Origin: a virus
Virus record (IMG/VR): IMGVR_UViG_3300047554_000147
Span: 1-25,664 of that record
Length of the DNA: 25,664 bases
Direction: 5' to 3' (one strand)
Shown: piece after piece, positions 6,534 to 13,647 of the stretch
Position numbering within the stretch: position 1 is the stretch's first letter
How the letters are laid out: every line of letters begins with the position of its first letter
Position numbers and translations under genes: made by a program
The notes under the pieces: generated by a model
Database searches by the model: none
Told to the model about the DNA's origin: nothing
What the model saw: only the letters and a program-made list of their open reading frames with translations

Positions 6534-7631
6534 TTATTCTGATCGGAATGGGGTCCAACGATCCCTAGGAACTAGTTTAGATCCGCCAGCTACATAACCT
6601 TCACCGCCAGGCTTGCCGCCTGTGTGTGCTGTGATATCGCCCTTGGCAGCATCTAGTTCTCGTATAACTTCGTCTTTAGCAGCCATGATTTCTTTAACCA
6701 GGGCGAATAACTTATCTAGTATACCCGGATTGTTATCACTGTGTGCTTTGATCTTAGCAGCCTTGGCCGGAGTCTTTTGTAGGAAGTTAAAAAACGCTTC
6801 GCTATTGATATTATCTAATTGTTTGGCCTTGCTCTGTGTATTAACAAATGTATAGATTTCGCTCTGTAGATAGCCCATACCTGCCACAGGTGCTAGGAAC
6901 TTATCGATAGCTGGCTGATCTTTAGCCATAGATTCTATCTTTCCTAGATTGTCTGCGCTGACTTCTGGTCTATGGCTTACATAAGTTAAACCAAACACAG
7001 CAAGTTCTGGATTGGCATTCAGAGCTTTTACATCTTCGATATCCTCACCAGACTTATCACCGAAGTAATCTAAATGTTTATGTGCGGCAACCGCTATCTT
7101 AGCCTTACCTAAACGAACACCCACTGGACTGGTTGCCTTGACTTCGTAGGTTGTTTGATTAGGGGTGAACATGATCTTACCATCGCCGCTGTCATAGGGC
7201 TTGCCTGGATGGAATAGGATATCTCCATAGATATATCCACGGAAGTCTTTGGGCGTGCCTTTTTCGAAGATTGGCCACAGGCTGGCCATATCGTTGGCAA
7301 ACTTTTCACGCCAGTCTTCTCCTTTGCCACGACTCATGATAAAGGATTTTAATTCTTCTGGGCTAGATGATTTACCTTCTTCACGACCCCAGTTATTCTT
7401 TCCTACCATACGGAACGTGCCGTCGTCTTCACGACCCCAATACACAGTAGGGTTGCCGTCCCACTTGATAGATATCTTACTTTCTGGTTTGGCTAGGTCT
7501 TTAAGTATCTGTATAGCACGTTGAGCACCGTTAGGTTCTGTGAACACAAGATCTTCAAGGTGATTGAATTCTCTGCCTACTTTCTTAGGAGCAGGAGCTT
7601 CAGCTTCTGTTAGTATTTCCCAAAATCTCAT
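6534..7631 (-). CDS. KxDG nucleotidyltransferase/ligase-like protein with capsid-targeting-like leader
   Basis: 365 aa. ISIKWDGNPTVYWG (about 53-66) contains KWDG with Lys56, the motif I lysine signature of ATP-dependent DNA/RNA ligases and capping enzymes; FRGYIYGDILF (130-140) could be motif III, and YEVKA (162-166) and GKAKIAVAA (175-183) may stand for later motifs, although the usual EGxV of motif IV is not seen. The N-terminus MRFWEILTEAEAPAP resembles T4 internal-protein targeting leaders, with a possible gp21-type cut after LTE. It overlaps by 4 nt with an upstream pol-beta-like nucleotidyltransferase. Activity is unproven; the family is found in T4-like marine phages as unknown. Confidence 0.75.
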   Translation of the reverse strand: MRFWEILTEAEAPAPKKVGREFNHLEDLVFTEPNGAQRAIQILKDLAKPESKISIKWDGNPTVYWGREDDGTFRMVGKNNWGREEGKSSSPEELKSFIMSRGKGEDWREKFANDMASLWPIFEKGTPKDFRGYIYGDILFHPGKPYDSGDGKIMFTPNQTTYEVKATSPVGVRLGKAKIAVAAHKHLDYFGDKSGEDIEDVKALNANPELAVFGLTYVSHRPEVSADNLGKIESMAKDQPAIDKFLAPVAGMGYLQSEIYTFVNTQSKAKQLDNINSEAFFNFLQKTPAKAAKIKAHSDNNPGILDKLFALVKEIMAAKDEVIRELDAAKGDITAHTGGKPGGEGYVAGGSKLVPRDRWTPFRSE

Positions 7632-8416
7632 GATACTATGTCTATGATCCTACGCATCCAGCTAGGACTGTTTGGTGTGTAATGTTCTAACGCTTCTTTC
7701 TTAGGAAGCTCGATGCCACTGCGCCCTAGAGTTTCTTGTGCGGCAGCGATGAGTTCTTCATAGTTAGGTAATTTTTTAATATAAGAAATGATACTTTCAA
7801 CTGAACGAATGTCTTTTACTGTGGCCGACTGACCTAGTAATTTTTTAGCAATAACATTCCAGTCATCACCTTGGGGAATCGGTTCGTTGGTTTCTGGATC
7901 AACTAGTCCGTGCTTGGGACTGTATTTCATTGCTCTGGCTCTGGCGATGCTGCTCAATAAAATGTGTCTATGCTCACCCCTGTAAGGACTATCTTGTATG
8001 CCACCTAACATCGATCCTTGTTGGAATTTAGGATTGGCGGAAAACATAAAATCTGTTTGAGCAAATCCGTTGCTAGGATCACCGTTAATTGGAGTTTTTA
8101 AATGAACGTTATCGCCCGATAGCTTTACGCTATCTTTACCAAATACTGATATTAGTTTTTGTGCGAACTCTTTTTTATCTAGTTCGTTAGCATCAACAGA
8201 TAGATCTAAGTCTCCGCTGTCTGCTTTACGACCTGTGGTGCCTAACCATTTAATAGGAACACCTGCTTCATCCTTATCCATAGTAAAATCAACCCCTGTT
8301 TCTTTTTCTAGAAATGCAATAGTGGTAGGGATTTCTTCGCGTTTGATTCTGCGTGTTAGGGGTTCTTTATCTGGGCCTTTAAAAACATTGCCGCCCTCAA
8401 ATAATTCAATCGTCAT
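7628..8416 (-). CDS. Pol-beta superfamily nucleotidyltransferase
   Basis: 262 aa. LGTTGRKADSGDLDLSVD (58-75) is the hG[ST]..(S)GDxD signature with Asp69 and Asp71, and QTDFMFS supplies the third acidic residue (Asp122), so all three metal ligands of a pol-beta-type nucleotidyltransferase are present. The C-terminal half is helical and includes a RARAMKYSPKHG segment that could bind nucleic acid. The stop overlaps the start of the ligase-like gene (ATGA), and its start overlaps the upstream 94-aa gene by 11 nt, so the three are translationally coupled. It may add nucleotides to an RNA or DNA end, or modify a protein; the substrate is unknown. Confidence 0.82.
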   Translation of the reverse strand: MTIELFEGGNVFKGPDKEPLTRRIKREEIPTTIAFLEKETGVDFTMDKDEAGVPIKWLGTTGRKADSGDLDLSVDANELDKKEFAQKLISVFGKDSVKLSGDNVHLKTPINGDPSNGFAQTDFMFSANPKFQQGSMLGGIQDSPYRGEHRHILLSSIARARAMKYSPKHGLVDPETNEPIPQGDDWNVIAKKLLGQSATVKDIRSVESIISYIKKLPNYEELIAAAQETLGRSGIELPKKEALEHYTPNSPSWMRRIIDIVS

Positions 8417-8690
8417 TGTTTTGATCTAAATGTTTGTTGGTTCTTCTAGATTCAACGATCTTGCGTATACCACGGGTAAATTTAGCAGTATCTTGTCCTC
8501 GGATAGCATTGATAAATCTACGTTCCAATTCGTCTGCCTGCTCTGGAGTGTAGTTCTTATGGATGCTTTCTAAAAGGTTGATTGCTGAATTTATGATATT
8601 CGTAGCTCTGCTTTCGAATAGGGAGTCCTTGTTTCGGACTTCTGCTATTTCATTCAATTCTTGCAGTATTGATCTAGTTCTTAGTTTCAT
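8406..8690 (-). CDS. Small basic helical protein, first gene of NTase/ligase-like operon
   Basis: 94 aa, almost wholly helical and rich in Arg/Glu/Asn (AINLLESIHKNYTPEQADEL, then RGIRKIVESRRTNKHL). The N-terminus MKLRTRSILQELNEIAEV contains LQE, LNE and IAE, each a possible gp21-type site. A GTTAAATA late-promoter variant is 22 nt upstream of the ATG. It shares the transcript with the nucleotidyltransferase and ligase-like genes, so a partner or antitoxin-like or scaffold role is possible. No family recognised. Confidence 0.72.
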   Translation of the reverse strand: MKLRTRSILQELNEIAEVRNKDSLFESRATNIINSAINLLESIHKNYTPEQADELERRFINAIRGQDTAKFTRGIRKIVESRRTNKHLDQNNDD

Positions 8691-8711
8691 CGGGATATCC
8701 GTTCTATATTA

Positions 8712-8719
8712 TATTTAAC
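8712..8719 (-). promoter_or_regulatory. Late-promoter variant (GTTAAATA) for 8690-6534
   Basis: Minus-strand GTTAAATA 22 nt before ATG 8690, in the divergent gap 8691-8827. Confidence 0.55.
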
Positions 8720-8772
8720 TCGAATTAATCATATTGTAAACTAAACTTATTTCTCTGTCAAATCCTCTTATT

Positions 8773-8803
8773 TTGTGCGGTGCGCAAGCTCTCAGTATAA
8801 ATA
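8773..8803 (+). promoter_or_regulatory. Plus-strand promoter: sigma70-like and exact late-consensus overlap
   Basis: TTGTGC (8773-8778), 17 nt, TATAAA (8796-8801) fits a host sigma70 promoter. The same bases read TATAAATA (8796-8803), the exact T4 late consensus, 25 nt before ATG 8828. The small-gene context favours early use, but both could operate. Confidence 0.65.
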
Positions 8804-8827
8804 CTGATACACACTTAAGGACACAGT

Positions 8828-9010
8828 ATGAAAAGAATCACTGATCACATGTTGAGCATTTTAGAGCGTTTATCTGAAATGTTCCCAAAACAACACTACC
8901 AAAGCGAATTAGATCGCTACATTTCTGCTAGACGCCCTCAGAGCGCCGCAGACGTAGAACACTTTACCAAAGAGTTCGAATACAAAATCTCACAAGGAAA
9001 ATTGATATGA
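8828..9010 (+). CDS. Small early protein, 60 aa
   Basis: 60 aa, helical, with many charged and aromatic residues (HYQSELDRYISARRPQSAAD, then FTKEFEYKISQGK). AAGGA precedes the ATG at good spacing. It is the first gene of a plus-strand cluster of very small genes typical of phage early regions, and its stop overlaps the next start (ATGA). No family recognised; such genes often encode host-takeover proteins. Confidence 0.72.
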   Translation: MKRITDHMLSILERLSEMFPKQHYQSELDRYISARRPQSAADVEHFTKEFEYKISQGKLI

Positions 9011-9129
9011 AAACAATCATAAACTATGTTTATGGAATTCTTGACGGCTTTGCCAGAGCTCGTGCAGCTACATACTTTACACGCATGGGCAGACACGACC
9101 TAGCTAAAGATATAATGCTTAGAGATTAA
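9007..9129 (+). CDS. Very small early protein, 40 aa
   Basis: 40 aa (MKTIINYVYGILDGFARARA then ATYFTRMGRHDLAKDIMLRD). It begins in an ATGA overlap with the gene before and ends in a TAATG overlap with the gene after, which argues strongly that it is translated. The GFxRARAAxxxxRxGxxxxA pattern resembles short proteins found in other T4-like marine phages. Likely an amphipathic helix; function unknown. Confidence 0.7.
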   Translation: MKTIINYVYGILDGFARARAATYFTRMGRHDLAKDIMLRD

Positions 9130-9338
9130 TGATGTTTAAATTCAAGGAAATTCCATTCAATCAATGGGGACCTTGGCGCAATCAATGGGGCTATGTTACT
9201 ACCGTAGCTCAGTTTGACGAGGACGATATAATGTTAAAAAGTATCACACCGTATAACAGAAAAATCGTTAGAAGGTTTACCGACTGGGAAGATTGTCAGC
9301 GTTTGATAGAATTGCTTGAGCAAGATCGGAGATTTTGA
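9129..9338 (+). CDS. Small early protein, 69 aa
   Basis: 69 aa starting at ATGATG (the first or second Met may be used), overlapping the previous stop (TAATG). Trp-rich N-terminal half (FNQWGPWRNQWGYVTTVAQF) and an Arg/Glu-rich C-terminal helix. The stop lies just before the next promoter. No recognised family. Confidence 0.7.
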   Translation: MMFKFKEIPFNQWGPWRNQWGYVTTVAQFDEDDIMLKSITPYNRKIVRRFTDWEDCQRLIELLEQDRRF

Positions 9339-9350
9339 TCGTGTTTACTC

Positions 9351-9379
9351 TTGATTTATACCCACTCGGTATATATAAT
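9351..9379 (+). promoter_or_regulatory. Near-consensus sigma70 early promoter
   Basis: TTGATT (9351-9356), 17 nt, TATAAT (9374-9379). It lies 31 nt before ATG 9410 and drives the 73-aa and 92-aa genes. Confidence 0.85.
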
Positions 9380-9409
9380 ACTACATACACAAACACACAA
9401 GGAGAAGTT

Positions 9410-9631
9410 ATGTTTACACCACACTTTTACATCGAATCTTTTCAGAACACTAAAAAGATCATCACTGATCAGATTTTCAAAGATCCTGCTCTAAACAAAG
9501 CAGCCCACGCATACATTGATGCACAAACACAATTCGCCAAGATGGCCGTTAATAACACTATCGACATGGCTAAATATTCTGTGGAAACAACTAGTAAGTA
9601 TTTGTTTCCGAAGAAGGAAGGAACCGCCTAA
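9410..9631 (+). CDS. Phasin-like small helical protein
   Basis: 73 aa from ATG 9410, chosen over an upstream in-frame start at 9335 because AAGGAGA precedes it and the upstream extension would cover the promoter. The chain is helical and amphipathic with AAHAYIDAQTQFAKMAVNNT (about 32-51), DMAKYSVET and a closing FPKKE, reminiscent of short phasin-family sequences, which coat polyhydroxyalkanoate granules or act as chaperone-like surface proteins. The phasin match is from pattern memory only. It is early expressed, and the next gene has an almost identical leader (ACACACAAGGAGAA). Confidence 0.72.
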   Translation: MFTPHFYIESFQNTKKIITDQIFKDPALNKAAHAYIDAQTQFAKMAVNNTIDMAKYSVETTSKYLFPKKEGTA

Positions 9632-9666
9632 AGGTTCGCAGACATACACACACAAGGAGAAAAATT

Positions 9667-9945
9667 ATGTCAACTACAAATGGACTACCAGAAGTGAAAC
9701 TACCAGAAGTTAAATTTAATAAGAACGGATACGAGATCCGCACAGAAATCTTAGAAATGGCTAAGGACCTAGTTCAAAGCGAATATCATGTTAAATTCCA
9801 AGGTTGGGAAATGACTGCTGCTCGTGACGAGAAGACTGGTCAAATTGTAAACACAGTTAAAATGCCTGAGTTTCCTGGTTTAGATAAGGTATTAGAAACC
9901 GCCGAGAAAATGTATAGCTTTGTTAACAACGGCGTGAAGAAGTAA
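9667..9945 (+). CDS. Conserved small phage protein (LPEVKFNKNGYEIRTEIL type)
   Basis: 92 aa. LPEVKLPEVKFNKNGYEIRT followed by EILEMAKDLV and a beta hairpin TAARDEKTGQIVNTVKMP is a pattern I know from short conserved proteins of T4-like marine phages, function unknown. The N-terminus holds a direct repeat (LPEVK twice). AAGGAG lies about 10 nt before the ATG. It is the last gene of the early plus-strand cluster, followed by a strong terminator. Confidence 0.8.
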   Translation: MSTTNGLPEVKLPEVKFNKNGYEIRTEILEMAKDLVQSEYHVKFQGWEMTAARDEKTGQIVNTVKMPEFPGLDKVLETAEKMYSFVNNGVKK

Positions 9946-9980
9946 TATTAGGCTCATAGAGCATTATATATGAGAAAGTA

Positions 9981-10004
9981 AAAACCCCCGAAAGGGGGTT
10001 TTTT
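9981..10004 (+). terminator. Strong, probably bidirectional terminator
   Basis: AAAACCCCC-GAAA-GGGGGTTTTTT: a five-GC stem with a GNRA loop flanked by A and T runs, between converging genes. It ends the plus early cluster and can also end the minus desaturase transcript. Confidence 0.92.
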
Positions 10005-10005
10005 A

Positions 10006-10707
10006 TTATCTAACTTTAGCTAATCTAAAGAACCTAAGTATCTTTATATACTGCCAACCAATATCAAACTCATACCAACGTTTGCTGAACTTGGCTGAAG
10101 CACCGTCGCCGTGGTGATTGTTGTGTAGCTCTTCCCCACCAATCCAGAATGCCCAAGGTAGCAGGTTACGGCTAGTATCCTTGACATCATAGTTTCGATA
10201 ACCCCACCAATGTGCCGCACCGTTGATAACACCTGCGGCCCATACAGGAATCCACAGCATTTGAACACCCCAAATCACAAGTCCCACAGGTCCAAAAAGA
10301 GCAAGATCTATGATCAACATTAAAAGAATCCCTAGGCGACTGTGCGGGGTGTATAAGTTTTCCTCGATCCAATCCTCAGGTGTGCCCATGCCTAGATCGC
10401 GGACTAGTATTTTGTTTTTGCTGGCCTGATGATACAAGAAGGCGCCGCCGAACAACACACGCCAAATACCGTGTATCTTCGGTGAGTGTGGATCTTGTTC
10501 TGTGTCCGCGGCCTGATGGTGCTTGCGATGTATAGCCACCCATTGCTTGGTAACCATACCTGTGGTTAGCCATAACCAAAATCTCATGAAGTGTGCTACC
10601 ACTGGATGGAACTGCACTGCTCTGTGTGCCTGTGATCTGTGTAAGTAAAGAGTCACACACGCTATAGTGATTTGCACCATCACCAAGGTGTAGATAAATT
10701 CTATCAT
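10006..10707 (-). CDS. Acyl-lipid/acyl-CoA desaturase (fatty acid desaturase family)
   Basis: 233 aa from ATG 10707, which overlaps the aldolase stop (TAATG); a longer frame to 10779 is rejected because it lies inside the aldolase. All three histidine boxes of the membrane di-iron desaturases are present: HRSQAH (23-28), HRKHH (60-64) and HNNHH (194-198), plus NGAAHWWGYR with His165. Hydrophobic stretches at about 1-20, 41-55, 124-145 and 148-162 suit the membrane core. The enzyme should put a double bond into acyl chains, changing membrane fluidity. It is shorter than typical bacterial delta-9 desaturases but looks complete. It is the last gene of the late isocitrate lyase operon. Confidence 0.92.
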   Translation of the reverse strand: MIEFIYTLVMVQITIACVTLYLHRSQAHRAVQFHPVVAHFMRFWLWLTTGMVTKQWVAIHRKHHQAADTEQDPHSPKIHGIWRVLFGGAFLYHQASKNKILVRDLGMGTPEDWIEENLYTPHSRLGILLMLIIDLALFGPVGLVIWGVQMLWIPVWAAGVINGAAHWWGYRNYDVKDTSRNLLPWAFWIGGEELHNNHHGDGASAKFSKRWYEFDIGWQYIKILRFFRLAKVR

Positions 10708-11360
10708 TAATAATTCCCTGAGCTTAGAACGATCTTGCAGATGTGTTCTAAACGTTCTATGTGTTCGAAACTGCGCCATGGCGTAGAATCGATGGCCACG
10801 ACCCCGTGACCTTTTATTCCTACTATATCATACTTAATCTCACCAGTTAGGGGATTTAAACCCAACTTTTCATGACACTGATCGCCCAGCTCCTGCGAGA
10901 TAGGAGGCACATCGCCTACATTAGGTGCTACTCTAGTGTATCGACTTAATTCAGGAAAGTCTTTGACTAACTCTGAAAGTTCAATACCGGCATGCATGGC
11001 CGCTACGATGTAGGTAGGATGTATGTGTGTGACCACACGAACTTCATCTGTGTGTATCTCACGCTGTAGGCCAAAGTGCAGAGGCATTTCGCCCGTGGGC
11101 CTCAAGCCAATCGAGATGTCACTGTAGGGCATTTCTTCCCAACCATAGAGCATTTCTGCTGTGCCTGCGCCACTGTTGATGGTCCTAAGGATCTTGATCT
11201 TCTTGAACTGATCGGGCTGTAGTGTCTGCTTGCGGACGCCTGAGGGTGTGACATAGAAATGATCTCTGTCGTGATGGCGAATAGAGATGTTGCCATCCCT
11301 GCTGGTTATCCAGTTGCGCTTATATGCTTCTACTAATATATCGCAGATTGTTTCTAACAT
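10707..11360 (-). CDS. Class II aldolase/adducin family protein
   Basis: 217 aa with class II aldolase landmarks in order: DGNISIR (22-28), TPSG (38-41), RPTGEMPLH (87-95) with Glu91 as the likely catalytic acid, THIHP (111-115) with zinc ligands His112 and His114, and GIKGHGVVA (181-189) with the third His185. Family members cleave or epimerise sugar phosphates (fuculose-, ribulose-phosphate) or dehydrate methylthioribulose-phosphate; residues here do not choose between them. It begins 7 nt inside the end of the 79-aa gene and is coupled to the desaturase. Sugar or C2/C3 aldehyde metabolism is likely, the exact substrate unknown. Confidence 0.85.
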   Translation of the reverse strand: MLETICDILVEAYKRNWITSRDGNISIRHHDRDHFYVTPSGVRKQTLQPDQFKKIKILRTINSGAGTAEMLYGWEEMPYSDISIGLRPTGEMPLHFGLQREIHTDEVRVVTHIHPTYIVAAMHAGIELSELVKDFPELSRYTRVAPNVGDVPPISQELGDQCHEKLGLNPLTGEIKYDIVGIKGHGVVAIDSTPWRSFEHIERLEHICKIVLSSGNY

Positions 11361-11593
11361 TTATCTTCCTTTGCCAGTCTGGGGTCATTCCAGACATTGC
11401 GGTTATGTGAGACTGACTCTTTCAGCAGCCTAAACGTTTTCTCTTTTGGAGTTTCTGTGAAAGTAAAATACAGTGAGTTCAAAGGAGGTCTTCCAGTGTT
11501 CTCATCATAGAGTGTTCGATATTCATAATAAGAGGAAAGCCAGACTACCTGTCCGCTTGATACTCGTTGAGGTAGCCAGGCAAACTTACGCAT
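11354..11593 (-). CDS. Hypothetical 79-aa protein in isocitrate lyase operon
   Basis: 79 aa, soluble, aromatic-rich N-terminal half (VVWLSSYYEYRTLYDENTGR) and charged C-terminal helix (TPKEKTFRLLKESVSHNRN). Its ATG overlaps the isocitrate lyase stop (TGATG), and its end overlaps the aldolase start by 7 nt, so it is clearly part of the same coupled message. No family recognised. Confidence 0.72.
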   Translation of the reverse strand: MRKFAWLPQRVSSGQVVWLSSYYEYRTLYDENTGRPPLNSLYFTFTETPKEKTFRLLKESVSHNRNVWNDPRLAKEDKC

Positions 11594-12867
11594 CAGTGGA
11601 ACTGCTCCTCTTCTGTTGATCCTTTCAGTGCCTGTGTGGAGGCATCTTTCTCCACAGTAGTAGTGATAAGATCAAAGTAACCGGTGCCCACTTCACGCTG
11701 ATGTTTCACAGCTTCAAATCCAATAGCCGCATTGGCGAACTCCTGCTCCTGCATCTTGACGAACGCGGTCATACCTTCGCGAGCATAACCGTGTGCTAGT
11801 TCAAACATACCGTTGTTTAGATTGTGGAAACCTGCCAAGGTGATGAACTGGAACTTGTAGCCCATGGCACCTAGTTCACGTTGGAACCGGGAGATAGTAG
11901 CATCATCTAGATTCTTCTTCCAGTTAAAGCTAGGTGAGCAGTTGTAGGCTAGCATCTTATTCGGATAGTGTTTGTGGACTCGTTCTGCGAACTCTCTTGC
12001 GAACTCAAGATCTGGCTTCCCAGTTTCGCACCAGACCAAGTCGGCGTAAGGTGCATAAGCGATTGCTCTGCTGACGGCTTGATCGATTCCGTTTCTGGTC
12101 CTGTAGAATCCTTCAACAGTTCTTTCACCAGTAAGAAAAGGAATGTCATTATCATCGATGTCGCTAGTAATAAGATTACCAGCTTCGGCATCAGTTCGTG
12201 CAATAACAAGAGTAGGCACGCCCATAACATCAGCAGCGAGACGAGCGGCAACAAGTTTATTGACTGCTTCTCTGGTTGGAACAAGGACTTTACCTCCCAT
12301 ATGTCCGCATTTTTTAGCAGACGCTAGTTGATCTTCGAAGTGGACTCCTGCGGCGCCAGCTTCGATCATGTCTTTCATCAGTTCATAGGCATTTAGAACT
12401 CCGCCAAACCCTGCTTCGGCATCTGCCACGATCGGTGCGTAGAAATCCTGTTCCTTGCCTTCGCTCCATGCGATCTGATCAGCGCGAGCGAACGTGTTGT
12501 TGATCCTTCTTACCACTGCTGGCACGGAATCTGCTGGGTATAGACTTTGATCTGGATACATATCGCCGGCTAGGTTAGCATCTGCAGCGACCTGCCATCC
12601 TGATAGGTATATTGCTTTGAGTCCTGCTTTGACCTGCTGTAGGGCCTGCATGCCTGTCAGGGCTCCCAGTGTGTTGACGTAATCTTCTTCTAGAAGAAGG
12701 CGCCATAGTTTTTTTGATTGTTCAACAGCAAACTGATTTGGGTAAGTCTTTGAGCCTTGTAAGCGAACGACTTCCTCTGCTGTGTATGGTCTATGTATTC
12801 CATTCCAACGAGGATTAAGGGTCCAATCCTGTTGTAGAGCCTGCTGTCTCTGTGTGCGTTTATCCAT
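11593..12867 (-). CDS. aceA: Isocitrate lyase
   Basis: 424 aa, near the length of E. coli AceA and apparently intact. Active-site elements: YLSGW (87-91), ADAEAGFGG with Asp149, the signature KKCGHMGG with catalytic Cys187 and His189, and NCSPSFNW (309-316). It ends in GSTEEEQFH, like cellular enzymes. The enzyme splits isocitrate into glyoxylate and succinate, the first step of the glyoxylate shunt; no malate synthase is in the window. About seven residues are missing relative to E. coli near 136-142, outside the active site. AGGAGG sits 9 nt before ATG. A CATAAATA late promoter lies 26 nt upstream, so a phage late regulator, not the host, seems to control it. Confidence 0.97.
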   Translation of the reverse strand: MDKRTQRQQALQQDWTLNPRWNGIHRPYTAEEVVRLQGSKTYPNQFAVEQSKKLWRLLLEEDYVNTLGALTGMQALQQVKAGLKAIYLSGWQVAADANLAGDMYPDQSLYPADSVPAVVRRINNTFARADQIAWSEGKEQDFYAPIVADAEAGFGGVLNAYELMKDMIEAGAAGVHFEDQLASAKKCGHMGGKVLVPTREAVNKLVAARLAADVMGVPTLVIARTDAEAGNLITSDIDDNDIPFLTGERTVEGFYRTRNGIDQAVSRAIAYAPYADLVWCETGKPDLEFAREFAERVHKHYPNKMLAYNCSPSFNWKKNLDDATISRFQRELGAMGYKFQFITLAGFHNLNNGMFELAHGYAREGMTAFVKMQEQEFANAAIGFEAVKHQREVGTGYFDLITTTVEKDASTQALKGSTEEEQFH

Positions 12868-12892
12868 TTTGGATACCTCCTGTGTAGAGCAG

Positions 12893-12900
12893 TATTTATG
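12893..12900 (-). promoter_or_regulatory. Late promoter (CATAAATA) for the aceA operon
   Basis: Minus-strand CATAAATA ends 26 nt before the aceA ATG; spacing matches the virion genes. A divergent consensus sigma70 promoter follows within 20 nt. Confidence 0.75.
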
Positions 12901-12916
12901 GCTGATCCCGGGGCCG

Positions 12917-12945
12917 TTGACAAAATCATTAACTGAGTATATAAT
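12917..12945 (+). promoter_or_regulatory. Perfect-consensus sigma70 promoter (HAD gene)
   Basis: TTGACA (12917-12922), exactly 17 nt, TATAAT (12940-12945). The predicted transcription start, 7 nt after the -10 box, is the A of the ATG at 12952, implying a leaderless mRNA. Confidence 0.93.
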
Positions 12946-12951
12946 AGCTGT

Positions 12952-13533
12952 ATGAAAAAAATCATTTTAACCGATGCAGACGGTTGTCTTTTAGATTGGG
13001 AATTTGCTTTTGGTGTTTGGATGGAACAGCATGGTTTCCAAAAGACTGAAGACAGCCAATTCAAATATGATATTGGCAAACGCTATGGCATTGAAAAAGA
13101 TCAGGCCAAAAAGCTGATCAAACGGTTTAACGAATCCGCACACATGGGCTTCTTACCGCCCCTGCGTGATGCTATGTTCTATGTGAAACGGCTACACGAA
13201 GAACACGGTTATGTGTTCCACTGTATCACTTCTATGAGCGCAGATGAAAACGCACAGGAACTGCGTAAAATGAATCTGCGTAAACTGTTTGGCGAAACCG
13301 CTTTCACCAAGTTCATCATACTAGACACAGGCGCAGATAAGGACGATGTGTTGGATGCCTACAGGGACAAAGGCTACTATTGGATCGAAGACAAGATCAC
13401 TAATGCTGTAGCTGGACAAGAACGTGGGCTGAAAAGCCTGCTGGTAGAACACGGCCACAACATGGATTTTGAACATCCAGAGATCCCCAGGGTCAAGAAC
13501 TGGCGTGAAATCTACGAGCTGATCGTAGGCTAA
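12952..13533 (+). CDS. HAD-superfamily phosphatase
   Basis: 193 aa. [12 protein letters not shown] (5-16) is HAD motif I with Asp8 nucleophile and Asp10 acid/base; CITSMSAD near residue 91 fits motif II (Ser/Thr), and [14 protein letters not shown] (about 142-155) fits the acidic motif IV. A helical cap lies between motifs I and II. The closest known pattern is the 5'(3')-deoxyribonucleotidase-like HAD proteins of T4-like phages, so nucleotide turnover is likely but not certain. No Shine-Dalgarno exists; the perfect promoter places the start site on the ATG. The message continues into the riboswitch and TerC gene. Confidence 0.85.
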   Translation: MKKIILTDADGCLLDWEFAFGVWMEQHGFQKTEDSQFKYDIGKRYGIEKDQAKKLIKRFNESAHMGFLPPLRDAMFYVKRLHEEHGYVFHCITSMSADENAQELRKMNLRKLFGETAFTKFIILDTGADKDDVLDAYRDKGYYWIEDKITNAVAGQERGLKSLLVEHGHNMDFEHPEIPRVKNWREIYELIVG

Positions 13534-13542
13534 ACTAAATAT

Positions 13543-13632
13543 TTCGGGGAGTAACTAACCAACAGGAGTTGGTTCTATACGTCGTCAACACGGCTAGACA
13601 AGCCCGGTGTATAGACAAAGCAGTGAGACCAT
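13543..13632 (+). ncRNA. yybP-ykoY family manganese riboswitch
   Basis: The three conserved blocks occur in order with correct spacing: GGGGAGTA (13546-13553, loop L1), CGTCAACA (13583-13590, loop L3), and GTGAGACC (13623-13630). Between L1 and L3 is a perfect stem AACCAAC/GTTGGTT (13557-13563 with 13568-13574). ACAC (13588-13591) pairs with GTGT (13607-13610) and GGC with GCC just inside, giving the second arm with a bulge. P1 looks short. L1 and L3 form the Mn2+ pocket in this family. It ends 15 nt before the TerC ATG, next to its Shine-Dalgarno, so translational control is likely; no terminator is seen. Confidence 0.88.
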
Positions 13633-13647
13633 AACTTAAGGAAAGAT

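Noticed and set aside
8796-8803. Counting TATAAATA as a pure late promoter
   Set aside because: The same bases form the -10 box of a sigma70-like promoter before small early-type genes; left as ambiguous.
10708-10779. N-terminal extension of the desaturase
   Set aside because: Lies wholly inside the aldolase gene and adds Arg/His-rich residues; the TAATG start at 10707 fits the operon.
11949-12331. Several open frames on both strands within aceA
   Set aside because: Shadows of a gene with strong family-wide conservation; no expression signals.
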